Source: SHAN690 sp041391765 (GTDB taxonomy: Bacteria > Bacteroidota > Bacteroidia > Flavobacteriales_G > Salibacteraceae). Taken from it: a stretch of DNA of 64,000 nt. The DNA is taken from positions 1-64,000 of the forward strand of contig JAWKNJ010000031.1 of NCBI GenBank assembly GCA_041391765.1, given 5' to 3'. Within the stretch, counting starts at the first letter, position 1, and each line of letters begins with the position of its first letter. The translations under genes were made by a program, and so were the position numbers. A model generated the notes under the pieces. That model saw only the letters and a list, made by a program, of their open reading frames with translations, searched no databases and was not told the origin of the DNA. Below are positions 53,447-62,700 of this stretch, in pieces.

Positions 53447-54922
53447 TTCCTCCTTTTTCTCGCCTTCTTTTTCCTTCATCAGGTGATCAATGAAATCCCC
53501 CAGTTGTTCAGGCATCAACTTGGTGGCGATGATTTTCTTATTCTCATCCAGCAAGAACACTTTAGGTGTGCTGAAGATGTCATAGGTGTCTCGGAAGTTT
53601 AAACTTTCCAGTGTGGTCTTGCGCTGACGAATCAGCTCATGAGCGTTTTCGTTGATCTCCGGATTGTCGCTAACGTTTATCCAAGGAAGTTCATTCTTTT
53701 TAATGTACTTCTTCCAATCCTTCGTTTCAAACTCGGTTCCAATAGCAAACACTTCGACACCTTTACTATGGTATTGTTCGTAAAACTCCTTCAACTTCGG
53801 GGTCACCTTCTTGCAGTGCCCACAGCCGCTGTCCCAGAAATAGAGCACTGTGTAAGGAGCATTCACTTGATATAGCTGCACCCATTGACCGTTGGTATCC
53901 ATGAGAATCAAATCAGGAGCTTGCTTTCCAATGAGTATCGGTTCCATCTTGGCCACACGCTCGCAAAACTCATCCAGCTTCTTTTTCTTAAGCCACCAAG
54001 CCTTGTCTGGACAATAGTAGGTGAGGCCCATGTGGACTAAAACCGCATCGAGTCCCATGATTTTCGAGTCTTCGTACTTGCTGGTGATGTGATGAACGAC
54101 ATACTTGTACATCTCTCTGTTGCCTCCTGTTCTTGCAACTAGCATGTCAGCCTCCTTGATGATGCTGTCTGAAACTTGTGGAATCAGCTTTGTGACATAA
54201 TAGTTGAGCTTATTGTGAAACACCGGGGTTCGAAGCAGTCTTTCATCAGTAAAATCTACATCCTTTAAGTATTGCTTCTTGAATTCAAGGTATCGCAAAC
54301 GTTGACGCTCATCTTCATCCTTCACGTCACTGAAGTCAGGAACTTCAGGTTCGGCAGATGTTTTGAAAACCTTCGAGATGAACAAATCTGGGTGTTGCTC
54401 CATGAAGGCTTTTTTGTAGTCAATCACTTGTTGATCAACCGCATCAAGCGCAGTTTGATTCTTTTCTTTTTCCTTCCCGTTGGAATCTTCAATTTTCTTT
54501 TTTAAGCTCTCAGCTTCTCTAGCCTTGCCTTCAACGAAGTTCAAATACTCATAGAAGAACTTATTCTCTTCCGAGGTTTTCACCTTCATGCCGCGTGTGT
54601 AGTTTCCGAAGTTGGTCTCCAGGTCGATATTCTGCTCATTGACCACAAATTCTAGGTAGCTTTTCTTATCACTTAAAATAATCGAGTAGATGCCTCCCAT
54701 GATGCTGTCGCCTTTGAAATGCAACACCCCTCCTGGTTCAAATGCTACAGTATCAAAATAGTATTGCTTGTTTCCATAATAGTTTGCCATAAACGCGGCA
54801 CTATCAATGGAATCAGGTACATTGTTGATTTTGATGGTGAAGTCGTAGTTTCTAATTGGTTCTTGTGCAAAAGAACTGAGGGATAAGAATAGAGTTCCTA
54901 GGAGAATATAAAATCGGTTCAT
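53426..54922 (-). CDS. Thioredoxin-like periplasmic protein with DUF4369/DUF5106-like N-terminus
   Basis: 498 residues with a signal peptide (MNRFYILLGTLFLSLSSFA). The first 120 residues are a DUF4369-like beta domain (NYDFTIKINNVPDSIDS). A helical middle region of DUF5106 type spans 120-340 and is followed by a TlpA-type thioredoxin fold with DSGCGHCKKVTPKL (CxxC). A Lys-rich tail ends the protein. Bacteroidota proteins of this build are thiol-disulfide oxidoreductases of the periplasm, usually for cytochrome or envelope protein maturation. It is divergent from the second MbnP/MbnH locus. Confidence 0.85.
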   Translation of the reverse strand: MNRFYILLGTLFLSLSSFAQEPIRNYDFTIKINNVPDSIDSAAFMANYYGNKQYYFDTVAFEPGGVLHFKGDSIMGGIYSIILSDKKSYLEFVVNEQNIDLETNFGNYTRGMKVKTSEENKFFYEYLNFVEGKAREAESLKKKIEDSNGKEKEKNQTALDAVDQQVIDYKKAFMEQHPDLFISKVFKTSAEPEVPDFSDVKDEDERQRLRYLEFKKQYLKDVDFTDERLLRTPVFHNKLNYYVTKLIPQVSDSIIKEADMLVARTGGNREMYKYVVHHITSKYEDSKIMGLDAVLVHMGLTYYCPDKAWWLKKKKLDEFCERVAKMEPILIGKQAPDLILMDTNGQWVQLYQVNAPYTVLYFWDSGCGHCKKVTPKLKEFYEQYHSKGVEVFAIGTEFETKDWKKYIKKNELPWINVSDNPEINENAHELIRQRKTTLESLNFRDTYDIFSTPKVFLLDENKKIIATKLMPEQLGDFIDHLMKEKEGEKKEESGKKKK

Positions 54923-55055
54923 TCCGAAAATCGTTTAAAGTGGTTCAAAGCAATTCAAAATCCGTTGGTGATAAAAGTCCTTTTAACGTTGTTTTAACAG
55001 CGGTAAATTCGTCTTCATTTGGTAGACTAAATACGCTCAAATTGCGTCTGAATTT

Positions 55056-55856
55056 ATGATAATGAATTATCCAAAAAGACCCTTTTTGCTGGTGCTGGTT
55101 GCATCGCTGTTCGTTAATTCTTGTAAAAACACCAATTGTAATGATCCTATTGCATTCAATTATGATCCGGAAGGCACTTCAGCAGACAATTGCATATACA
55201 GCCCTAAGCATGTTGACTTCACGGTCACTTCTGTTTTTTCTGGTAATAACTTTGAACTTGGAGACACGTTGTTATTAGCGGACGGTCGAAAAATCACCTT
55301 GTCATATTACGGAGTTTACTTGTCCAATTTATCTTTCAAAGAAGCTTCGGGAGACGCCAGGCAATGGTCAGATAATGTTGTTCTGGTGAGAAACAGGGTG
55401 GAGGATACCTCTACTACATATTTGAATAAGTCGCAGATAACCGCGCTCAAATTTGATGTCGGTGTAGATTCATCCATCTACAAGGATGATCCATCGACTC
55501 TGCCATCGAATGACCCGCTGTCACATCAAATTCCTGTGATGTTTTGGACATGGGCTTCCGGCTACCGCTACATATCCGTGGAGGGCATGGTAGATACTTC
55601 TACTGTTAAAGATGGCACGGGTTGGAGGGAGTTTGCATTTCACAGTGGACTTCCATCGAATCTGCACTCGATTGAGTTAACTACCCCAGATAGTTATTCC
55701 ACGGCTAGTCACATTCAAGTGTCGATTACAATGAACATTGCGGCTTTACTAGAAGGGCTTGATTTTGAGAATCCACCGTTTATTATTCACAACGGAAATG
55801 AACCGAAGACCATTGCAATAGCCAACAACTCAGTGAATGCTTTTACGTTGGACTAA
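55056..55856 (+). CDS. MbnP-like lipoprotein, locus B first copy
   Basis: 266 residues with a lipoprotein signal (LLVLVASLFVNSC). Cys-rich TNCNDPIAFNYDPEGT follows, then the MbnP domain with KHVDFTVTSVFSGNNFELGD, the KFDVGVDSS segment, DDPSTLPSNDPLSHQ and the key VMFWTWASGYRYISVEG (W-x-W near 185). The first gene of a three-gene operon; the next gene starts 20 bases before this stop. No T9SS tail, so it should stay anchored in the membrane, unlike the locus A protein. Confidence 0.82.
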   Translation: MIMNYPKRPFLLVLVASLFVNSCKNTNCNDPIAFNYDPEGTSADNCIYSPKHVDFTVTSVFSGNNFELGDTLLLADGRKITLSYYGVYLSNLSFKEASGDARQWSDNVVLVRNRVEDTSTTYLNKSQITALKFDVGVDSSIYKDDPSTLPSNDPLSHQIPVMFWTWASGYRYISVEGMVDTSTVKDGTGWREFAFHSGLPSNLHSIELTTPDSYSTASHIQVSITMNIAALLEGLDFENPPFIIHNGNEPKTIAIANNSVNAFTLD

Positions 55857-56631
55857 AATATCAGCACTCGTAGCACTTCTGGGACTTGTTTCCTGCAAGA
55901 GCACCGTTCCTGAATTTGAGCTGGTTGAAATCGAGCCTAAAATTGTTCTGAGTTTTGAGTTAGTCAACGAAGGTGAGACCATTGATATTGGTGATGCCTT
56001 CAAGGACCAGGAAGGCTATAATTTGGCGCTTAGAACATTCAAGTTTTATGTGAGCAATATTGAATTGATCTCAGCCGGTGGTGCGATTGAAAACCTCAGC
56101 TCAGTGGAATTGGTGGACTTCAACGATAATGAAGACGGTGGCAACAATATGTTCACACAGAGCTACAATTATGTCATTCCCAAGGGTGATTACACCAATT
56201 TGAGGTTTAGCGTTGGGCTACCCTCGAATTTGAATGCAACCGACCCGACTACAGTTGAAAATGATAATCCATTGAGCACGCTCTCTGGCATGTACTGGGA
56301 TTGGGGGTCAATGTATGTGTTCATTATGATGGAGGCTGGCATAGATACCACTGGAGATGCCGCTCCGGACGCCAACATTGCCTTTCATACTGGGTTAGAC
56401 ACCCTCTTCAGACAGGAACAAAACTATCCGATGACGTTTGAAATTCCAGCGTTCGCAAAGGACTCGTTGCACATTCAGATAGACTGGAACAAACTGTTCA
56501 ACGTAGAAGGCGAAACATACATCGACTTATCCACCAAACCATATTTTCATGCAAACACAGGGTTGGAAGCGTTGGACATGACAAGAAAATTCACGGATAA
56601 TTTTATTCATGCAATTCGAGTAACTCCATGA
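55837..56631 (+). CDS. MbnP-like lipoprotein, locus B second copy
   Basis: 264 residues with a lipoprotein signal (ISALVALLGLVSC). The MbnP pattern continues: SFELVNEGETIDIGDAF, FKFYVSNIELIS, LRFSVGLPSNL, DNPLSTLSGMYWDWGSMYVF (Trp pair near 167-169), and HTGLDTLF. It is diverged from the first copy and the locus A protein, with Met in place of Gly in the conserved GY. The next (MbnH) gene overlaps by ATGA, so translation is coupled. Confidence 0.82.
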   Translation: MLLRWTKISALVALLGLVSCKSTVPEFELVEIEPKIVLSFELVNEGETIDIGDAFKDQEGYNLALRTFKFYVSNIELISAGGAIENLSSVELVDFNDNEDGGNNMFTQSYNYVIPKGDYTNLRFSVGLPSNLNATDPTTVENDNPLSTLSGMYWDWGSMYVFIMMEAGIDTTGDAAPDANIAFHTGLDTLFRQEQNYPMTFEIPAFAKDSLHIQIDWNKLFNVEGETYIDLSTKPYFHANTGLEALDMTRKFTDNFIHAIRVTP

Positions 56632-57632
56632 GATTGGAGAAACTGACTCAGCTGCTGGTTTTATTGGCATTAGTCATTTCTTGTAATCAGAAAGCCGTCA
56701 GGGTTGAGGTAGATTCGTCTGTGGGTTCTGATGAATTTGCGCTTGTGCTACCTGACTGGCTGTCGGAGCCAATGATCCCTAAGGACAATCCGCTTACGAA
56801 AGCAAAAGTAGAGCTTGGTCGCAGGCTGTTTTTCGAAAGGGCGTTGAGCAAAGATTCGTCCATTAGTTGTGCCAGTTGCCATCTTGAATCATTCGCGTTT
56901 TCGGACACGATCGCACTCAGTGCGGGAGCTTCAGGTCGCCACGCCACCAGAAATACTCCATCTATTTTAAACATTGCTTATGCTCCACGTTTAATGGCCG
57001 AGGGTGGAGTGAAGAACCTCGAGCTGCAAGTGTTAAGTCCGCTCGAAAATGAGCTGGAAATGAACATGAGTGTGAATGGAGCTTGTGATCGATTGAATGC
57101 TGATTCAAAATACAGAGCAGATTTCGAAAGAGTTTGGAGTGATTCAGCAACACCATTTACCTTGACAAGGACATTGGCGGCATTTGAGCGCACATTGATC
57201 GGAGGAGACGCTCCATATGACAAGTTTTTGAGAGGAGATTCAAATGCACTATCAAAGTCAGCGCAAAGCGGATTAGCATTATTCACAGAAAGCGGCTGCA
57301 TCAATTGCCATAGTGGACCCTTGTTTACAAATTACAAGTTGGAAAACAATGGCTTAGACGAGCGATATTTGGACAATGGCCTATTTCGACTTACCCTTTT
57401 GGCATCGGATATGGGCAAGTTCAAAGTGCCAACGCTGCGAAATGTTGAACTTACTGCTCCATACATGCATGATGGTAGATTCATAACACTCAGAGAAGTG
57501 TTGGTACACTATAACTCCGGGGGCAAAAATCATCCCAATAAGAGCGAAAGGGTTCGACCGTTGAATTTATCGGAAAAACAGCTGAGCGATCTTGAAGAGT
57601 TTCTTTTATCGCTTACTCAGGAATTTAAATAA
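56628..57632 (+). CDS. Diheme MbnH/MauG-family peroxidase (lipoprotein), locus B
   Basis: 334 residues with a lipoprotein signal (LLVLLALVISC). Two heme sites are visible: SCASCHLES at about 84 and GCINCHSGP at about 224. Family motifs are VELGRRLFFERALS, TPSILNIAYAPRLMAEGGV, TLRNVELTAPYMHDGRF and LEEFLLSLT. It overlaps the second MbnP gene by 4 bases. MbnH-type enzymes oxidise a Trp of MbnP to kynurenine. With two MbnP-like partners it may act on both. Confidence 0.9.
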   Translation: MRLEKLTQLLVLLALVISCNQKAVRVEVDSSVGSDEFALVLPDWLSEPMIPKDNPLTKAKVELGRRLFFERALSKDSSISCASCHLESFAFSDTIALSAGASGRHATRNTPSILNIAYAPRLMAEGGVKNLELQVLSPLENELEMNMSVNGACDRLNADSKYRADFERVWSDSATPFTLTRTLAAFERTLIGGDAPYDKFLRGDSNALSKSAQSGLALFTESGCINCHSGPLFTNYKLENNGLDERYLDNGLFRLTLLASDMGKFKVPTLRNVELTAPYMHDGRFITLREVLVHYNSGGKNHPNKSERVRPLNLSEKQLSDLEEFLLSLTQEFK

Positions 57633-57961
57633 AGTTCAACTTCTCCAACCGCCATTGGTACTTGAGAACCGAGTTCATCCACCATGGATCGAATGGATTG
57701 CAATTCTTCTTTTGCATGAGCGCTTTTTTCGATAGTTTGAGTTAGATCTGCCAATGTGGACATGCCCAAGCTGCGAAAACTTGATTTCATCCGATGAGCA
57801 GTTCGCTTAATGTGTTCATGATCACCAGCAACAGTTACTTCCCGGAGCACTTCATAGTCCGGTTCAAGGTTTTCCAGAAAAACTGAAAGCAGTTGTTTGA
57901 TGAAACCTGGGTCATCGGACACGTTGTCCATAATATAGCTGAGGTCGAGATAATTGCTCAT
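57617..57961 (-). CDS. HPt-domain phosphotransfer protein
   Basis: From Met 57961 (MSNYLDLSYIMD) it has 114 residues. The HPt signature is RTAHRMKSSFRSLG, with the phosphorylatable His in AHRMKS, inside a four-helix bundle (VFLENLEPDYEVLREV, LADLTQTIEKS). HPt proteins shuttle phosphate between receivers of hybrid kinases. No kinase is adjacent; the receiver-like protein at 46587 is 11 kb away. The 3' end overlaps the convergent MbnH gene by 16 bases. An in-frame Met at 58006 is possible but overlaps the upstream gene. Confidence 0.8.
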   Translation of the reverse strand: MSNYLDLSYIMDNVSDDPGFIKQLLSVFLENLEPDYEVLREVTVAGDHEHIKRTAHRMKSSFRSLGMSTLADLTQTIEKSAHAKEELQSIRSMVDELGSQVPMAVGEVELYLNS

Positions 57962-57992
57962 ATAATCGGGCAGGCTATAACAAATATGCAAA

Positions 57993-58679
57993 TCAAAATA
58001 CTCCAAAGACTAAACTAGCGCCCAAGGTCACCTTTAGCGGATAGGCATATAGCAGACCAAATTGACTTGCATCTATAAATTCTTTTCTTCCGCGACTATC
58101 AAAAGCCGCGATGGTATTCTGTTTATAGCCGATACCCCCGTAGACATCCAGACCCAAATTGTCTTTGTAGAGCAATTGCACTCCTGCAATAAAGTTGATG
58201 TTGAGATGAGAAAAATCGATTCGAGGAACACTTCCGGAGTTTTTTGGTTTTAAACTGGCCTGTGCATACGAGGCATGCCCCGAAATGTATAAACCAGAAG
58301 GCTTGTAAATTCTAGACAGCTCCTGCTGTCTATTTAATTTGAAAAAGTAATACCGTAACTGTGCCTGAACACGGTAGCCTGGAAATTCAAAATTCTTGTA
58401 AAAATTACTAGTGTCTTGCAGCAAAGCATTGAAAACGGGAGATTTAAATAGATATCCTGCGCTAATCTGAGTGGTGATTTTTGGCGAGGCAACCATCTCG
58501 AGGCCGACCCTTGCTTCGCCTGTTCCTGGAACCTGGCTTGCTACGATGGCCAATGGATTCAGCTTAAGGTAAAATGATTTTGGAGGCGCTTCAGTCTCCA
58601 TGAGCAAAGGTTTCCGGGGTTGAGATATGCTTCTGAAACCGCTACAAACGATGAATAGGAAGATTAGAAAGCGCAACAT
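57993..58679 (-). CDS. Outer-membrane beta-barrel-like protein
   Basis: Met 58679 (MLRFLIFLFIVCSGFRSIS) starts the signal peptide, 10 bases after the tsaD stop; 228 residues. Alternating beta-strands (RVGLEMVASPKITTQISAGY, VQAQLRYYFFKL, LDVYGGIGYKQNTIA) and a final PLKVTLGASLVFGVF with terminal Phe match small outer-membrane proteins of DUF3575 type. Function unknown. Likely cotranscribed from tsaD. Confidence 0.72.
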   Translation of the reverse strand: MLRFLIFLFIVCSGFRSISQPRKPLLMETEAPPKSFYLKLNPLAIVASQVPGTGEARVGLEMVASPKITTQISAGYLFKSPVFNALLQDTSNFYKNFEFPGYRVQAQLRYYFFKLNRQQELSRIYKPSGLYISGHASYAQASLKPKNSGSVPRIDFSHLNINFIAGVQLLYKDNLGLDVYGGIGYKQNTIAAFDSRGRKEFIDASQFGLLYAYPLKVTLGASLVFGVF

Positions 58680-58689
58680 TCTCGCATCA

Positions 58690-59703
58690 TTAAAAGGATA
58701 TCCGAGCCTTTGGTGCACTCTCAAGACTGCCTGTTTTTCCGGATATAAAATCGTAGTAACCACATATTGCAATCATAGCGGCATTATCAGTGCAGTAGGC
58801 AAACTTTGGAAGAAATACTTCACAATCAAGTCTTTGTAATCCCAACATCGCTGTCCGAAGACCTGTATTTGCAGAGACGCCACCGGCAATTGCGACTCGT
58901 TTAATCCCTGTTTCTTGAATTGCTAGACCAACTTTGTCCATCAAGACGTCAACAATGGTCTTTTGGATGGATGCACACAGATGAGGAATCTCTTCTTCAA
59001 CAAAGCTTGAATTGAGCTTGACTTGATCTCTGACGAAGTATAGTATGGAGGTTTTAAGCCCGCTAAAGCTGTAGTTTAACCCGGGAACGTCCGGCTTGGA
59101 GAATTTGAATTTATCAGGGTCCCCATCCTTCGCAAGCTTGTCCACCAAAGGCCCGCCTGGATAGGGCAAGCCTAAGATTTTGGCGGCTTTGTCAAACGCT
59201 TCACCGGCTGCATCATCCATGGTCTCGCCTATGATGTAAAGCTCAGTCGGGCTATCAACCCTTACAATTTGGGTGTGTCCGCCACTTACAGTCAGACATA
59301 AGAAGGGGAATTCCGGATTGGATTGAGCTTCGTCTACAATCAAGTGGGCAAGCACGTGGGCCTTCATGTGATTGACCTCAATCAGTGGAATGTTTAATCC
59401 GATACTTAGTCCTTTGGCAAAACTGCTGCCGACCATCAACGCTCCGATCAAACCTGGTCCAAGTGTGTAGGCGATTGCATCCAATTCATTCATGCTGATT
59501 CCCGCTTCTTCAATGGCTGCATGAATCACTGGAACGATGTTTGACTGATGCGCCCGGGATGCTAACTCCGGAACCACACCTCCATACTTTTCGTGAACTT
59601 TTTGAGTTGTGATGACATTGCTCAAGACCTTCCGATCACGCAGCACAGAAGCCGAAGTTTCATCACAAGATGACTCAATTCCCAGTATCGTGAGTGGCTT
59701 CAT
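58690..59703 (-). CDS. tsaD: tRNA N6-adenosine threonylcarbamoyltransferase
   Basis: 337 residues, the standard length. The ASKHA nucleotide-binding motifs are IESSCDETSASV and GLIGALMVGSSFAKGLS, and the iron-binding HMKAH motif (H112, H116) is present. The C-terminal VAIAGGVSANTGLR and CTDNAAMIA are conserved. TsaD with TsaB transfers threonylcarbamoyl to A37 of tRNAs that read ANN codons. The start overlaps the upstream TamB region by nothing if TamB begins at 59727. Confidence 0.97.
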   Translation of the reverse strand: MKPLTILGIESSCDETSASVLRDRKVLSNVITTQKVHEKYGGVVPELASRAHQSNIVPVIHAAIEEAGISMNELDAIAYTLGPGLIGALMVGSSFAKGLSIGLNIPLIEVNHMKAHVLAHLIVDEAQSNPEFPFLCLTVSGGHTQIVRVDSPTELYIIGETMDDAAGEAFDKAAKILGLPYPGGPLVDKLAKDGDPDKFKFSKPDVPGLNYSFSGLKTSILYFVRDQVKLNSSFVEEEIPHLCASIQKTIVDVLMDKVGLAIQETGIKRVAIAGGVSANTGLRTAMLGLQRLDCEVFLPKFAYCTDNAAMIAICGYYDFISGKTGSLESAPKARISF

Positions 59704-59712
59704 GCTATACCC

Positions 59713-59720
59713 TAATTTTG
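59713..59720 (+). promoter_or_regulatory. Bacteroidota -7 promoter element (TAnnTTTG) before tamB
   Basis: TAATTTTG matches the Bacteroidota -7 consensus TAnnTTTG exactly. The proposed TTG start of the TamB gene is 7 bases after it, so the transcript would have almost no leader. No clear -33 element was seen. Confidence 0.45.
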
Positions 59721-59726
59721 CAGCCC

Positions 59727-62700
59727 TTGAAAAACAGTCAGAATAGGCCGCGCAAAACTATCAAAAAGGCCATCAGGCTTCTCCTGATGATGGTCTTGAT
59801 ATTGGTTCTTATTCCATTTATTCTTGGCGGCCTGCTGATGGTTCCTTCCGTTCAAAACATGGTAGCACATTGGGCAGCATCCTATCTCACGGACATGGTT
59901 GGTAGTGAAGTGGTGGTCACAGGATTGCGATTTAAACCGTTCACCGATTTAAGTCTTGATGGTGTATTGATCCGTGATCATCAGACTGACACGTTGATTT
60001 ATGCTGAGTCGTTGGATGTCGGCTTGATCAGTTTTGATCGACAGACTGCCGCTATTGGTTTGGGTGAGGTGACCGTTGTGAATGGTTATTTCAACATGAA
60101 GAAATACGAATCGGATACGGTGAACAATTTGATGTATTTCATCAACGCCTTCCCGAGTTCGGATGACACGTCCACTTCAAATACCGTAGTAACGATTGCC
60201 GCATCGCATGTTAACCTGATCAACCTCCGTTACAATTATCACAACATGCACATTCCGGATACCTCGGTTCGGAAGATTGATTTCGAGCACATCGAAGTCA
60301 AGGGTATGCACGGAAGGTTTAATGGGGTGATGGTGGTGAATGATTCAATCAGCGCCCACATCGAACGAATGACGCTACGTGAGAAAAGTGGCTTTATTCT
60401 CAATGAATTTGCAGGTGATGCTTTGGTGACACCCAATCGTATTCGTTGTCAAAACATGCAACTCAAAACGAACAATGCAAGGGTTCGGGGTAGCTATGAG
60501 ATGGTGTCAAACGGATGGGATAATTATGGTGATTTTATTGAGAAGGTTCGATTGGAAGCTGATTTGGAAGAGTCGGATGTTCGTTTTGACGACATCGCTT
60601 ATTTCACTCCTCAACTTTATGGATTGTTAACACACATGGTGTTTACCGGCCAGGTGTCCGGAACAATTGATAACCTGAAGGCGAATGTGCAGGATCTGAG
60701 ATTTGAAGAGAGCGGACAATTGGCAGGAAAAATCAAGGTTAAGGGTTTGCCAGATATCAACAACACTTTCGTTGATGCTGATTTGAGAAGATTCCATTCC
60801 ACTTTTGAAGATGCTCAAAAGGTTAATCTTCCTGTTGGGGATGGATACATCAAGCTTGAGTTTCCTGAGCAAATCAATGCTCTTGCATATGTGGATTTTC
60901 AGGGAAAATTTATCGGATTCGTGAACGACTTTGTAACCTATGGTAACATTAAAACCAAGCTTGGAGTGGTTGATGCTGACGTCAATATGAAAACGCGAGA
61001 CGGGTTTGAATATTCCGGCCATGTGTTCACATCAGGGTTTGAGCTGGGTACGCTGCTTGGGATGCCTTCTACCGTCCAAAAAGTGTCCCTTGACTTGGAT
61101 GTAAAAGGAAGCGGAGTTGAACTTAACACGCTTGAAGTGGAAGCAGTTGGAAATCTTCGCGAGTTTGGAATCTTGGATTACAACTACAGCAATTTAGCGG
61201 TTGATGGTTCATTTAAGCGCAAGGTGTTTACTGGAAATATTGCTGCTAATGACACCAATATTCGATTGGATTTTGGTGGTTTGGTTGATTTAAATGGAAA
61301 GATTCCTAGAATCAGTGCGAAGGTGGATGTGGGCAGGCTGCAACTGGCCAATTTGAACTTAGTTCCTTCCGATACGCACGGTGTATTCAGCGGAGAACTT
61401 GGCATTGAGATGAGGGGCACTTCAACAAGCGATTTAAACGGAACCATGGAACTGGTGAACCCTCGCTATGAAAACGAGCGCGGTGTTGTAGCCTTAGATA
61501 GCGTCATACTTGTGGATGAGTTGATTGAAGATGGTCATGAGATACGATTGACCTCGGATATAGCATCGCTGCAAGTGGTTGGCAGAACATCGCTCATTGA
61601 CATGCCCTTCGCATTTTTCAAAGTCAGCCACGAATATGCACCTGGTCTGACTCCTGAAATTGACATTACAGGTCGGGACACCATGCAGCAATTTAATTTC
61701 GAATTAAGTGTTGATAATAACAATGACTGGATTAAGTTTTTGGCCGGAGACATTAGGCTTGGACAACCACTCTTTATTGAAGGAAACCTGGAAATGGCGA
61801 CCAACAACTTTGAACTCAGAACAGACAGTATTGATTTATCAATTAAAGGAACCAAGTTGTACGGAACTACGCTCAGCGTGAAGCCGGATGGTCACAACAT
61901 GGTCTTCATTTCGGATGTGAATGAGCTTCATGTTTCCGATGGGTTCTTCTTGCAAAATCTTCATGCGGTGAATCAATTGAGGCGTGATTCCCTGCTCACT
62001 TCAATTAAGTGGCAAAATGAATCGGAGCAGGCAGATAGTGGAGGGCTGGATCTTATTGTCTATCGAGGTAAATACTATCCGCTTAATGCCATACTTAACA
62101 GCCTGAATGTCCGAATTGCTGGGGTGGAATGGAAGTCAGTGAAAGTTGCACAACTGCAGGCTGATACCAACAGACTCATTATTGACAACATGGACCTTCG
62201 AAGCAATGAGGGTTACATACAGAGCAAAGGAGTACTAGATCCAAACACTGATGAGCATTTGAAGTTTGACATTAAAGACTTCAACCTCCATTACCTAAGC
62301 AACTTCAAGGTAATGGATCAAGAGATAAAAGGAATGTTCAATGGGAATGTAGATTTGAGTTGGAAGGGCGAGTCGTTGGTCGCTGATGCTGATCTAATGC
62401 TCGACTCATTGAGTCTTGATGGGTTTGTGATTGGAAACATTTCTGGAACTTCCGAATACGATGACCAACGGAAGCAGCTAAGCCTAAGCGTTGATCTCGA
62501 ATATCAAGGCTCAGAGAGCATGAAAGCTACCGGAGTATATTATCCCTTCCGTAACCAGGATCAATTGGATGTAGAAGTGGCTTTCACTGAGTTTCACCTG
62601 CAAAACCTTCAGCCATTTTTAGCGGGAGTTGTCTCAAATTTGAGTGGAAATATTGACGGAAGCGTTAGTGTGTCAGGCAATCTTGATCAGCCGTTTTTGA

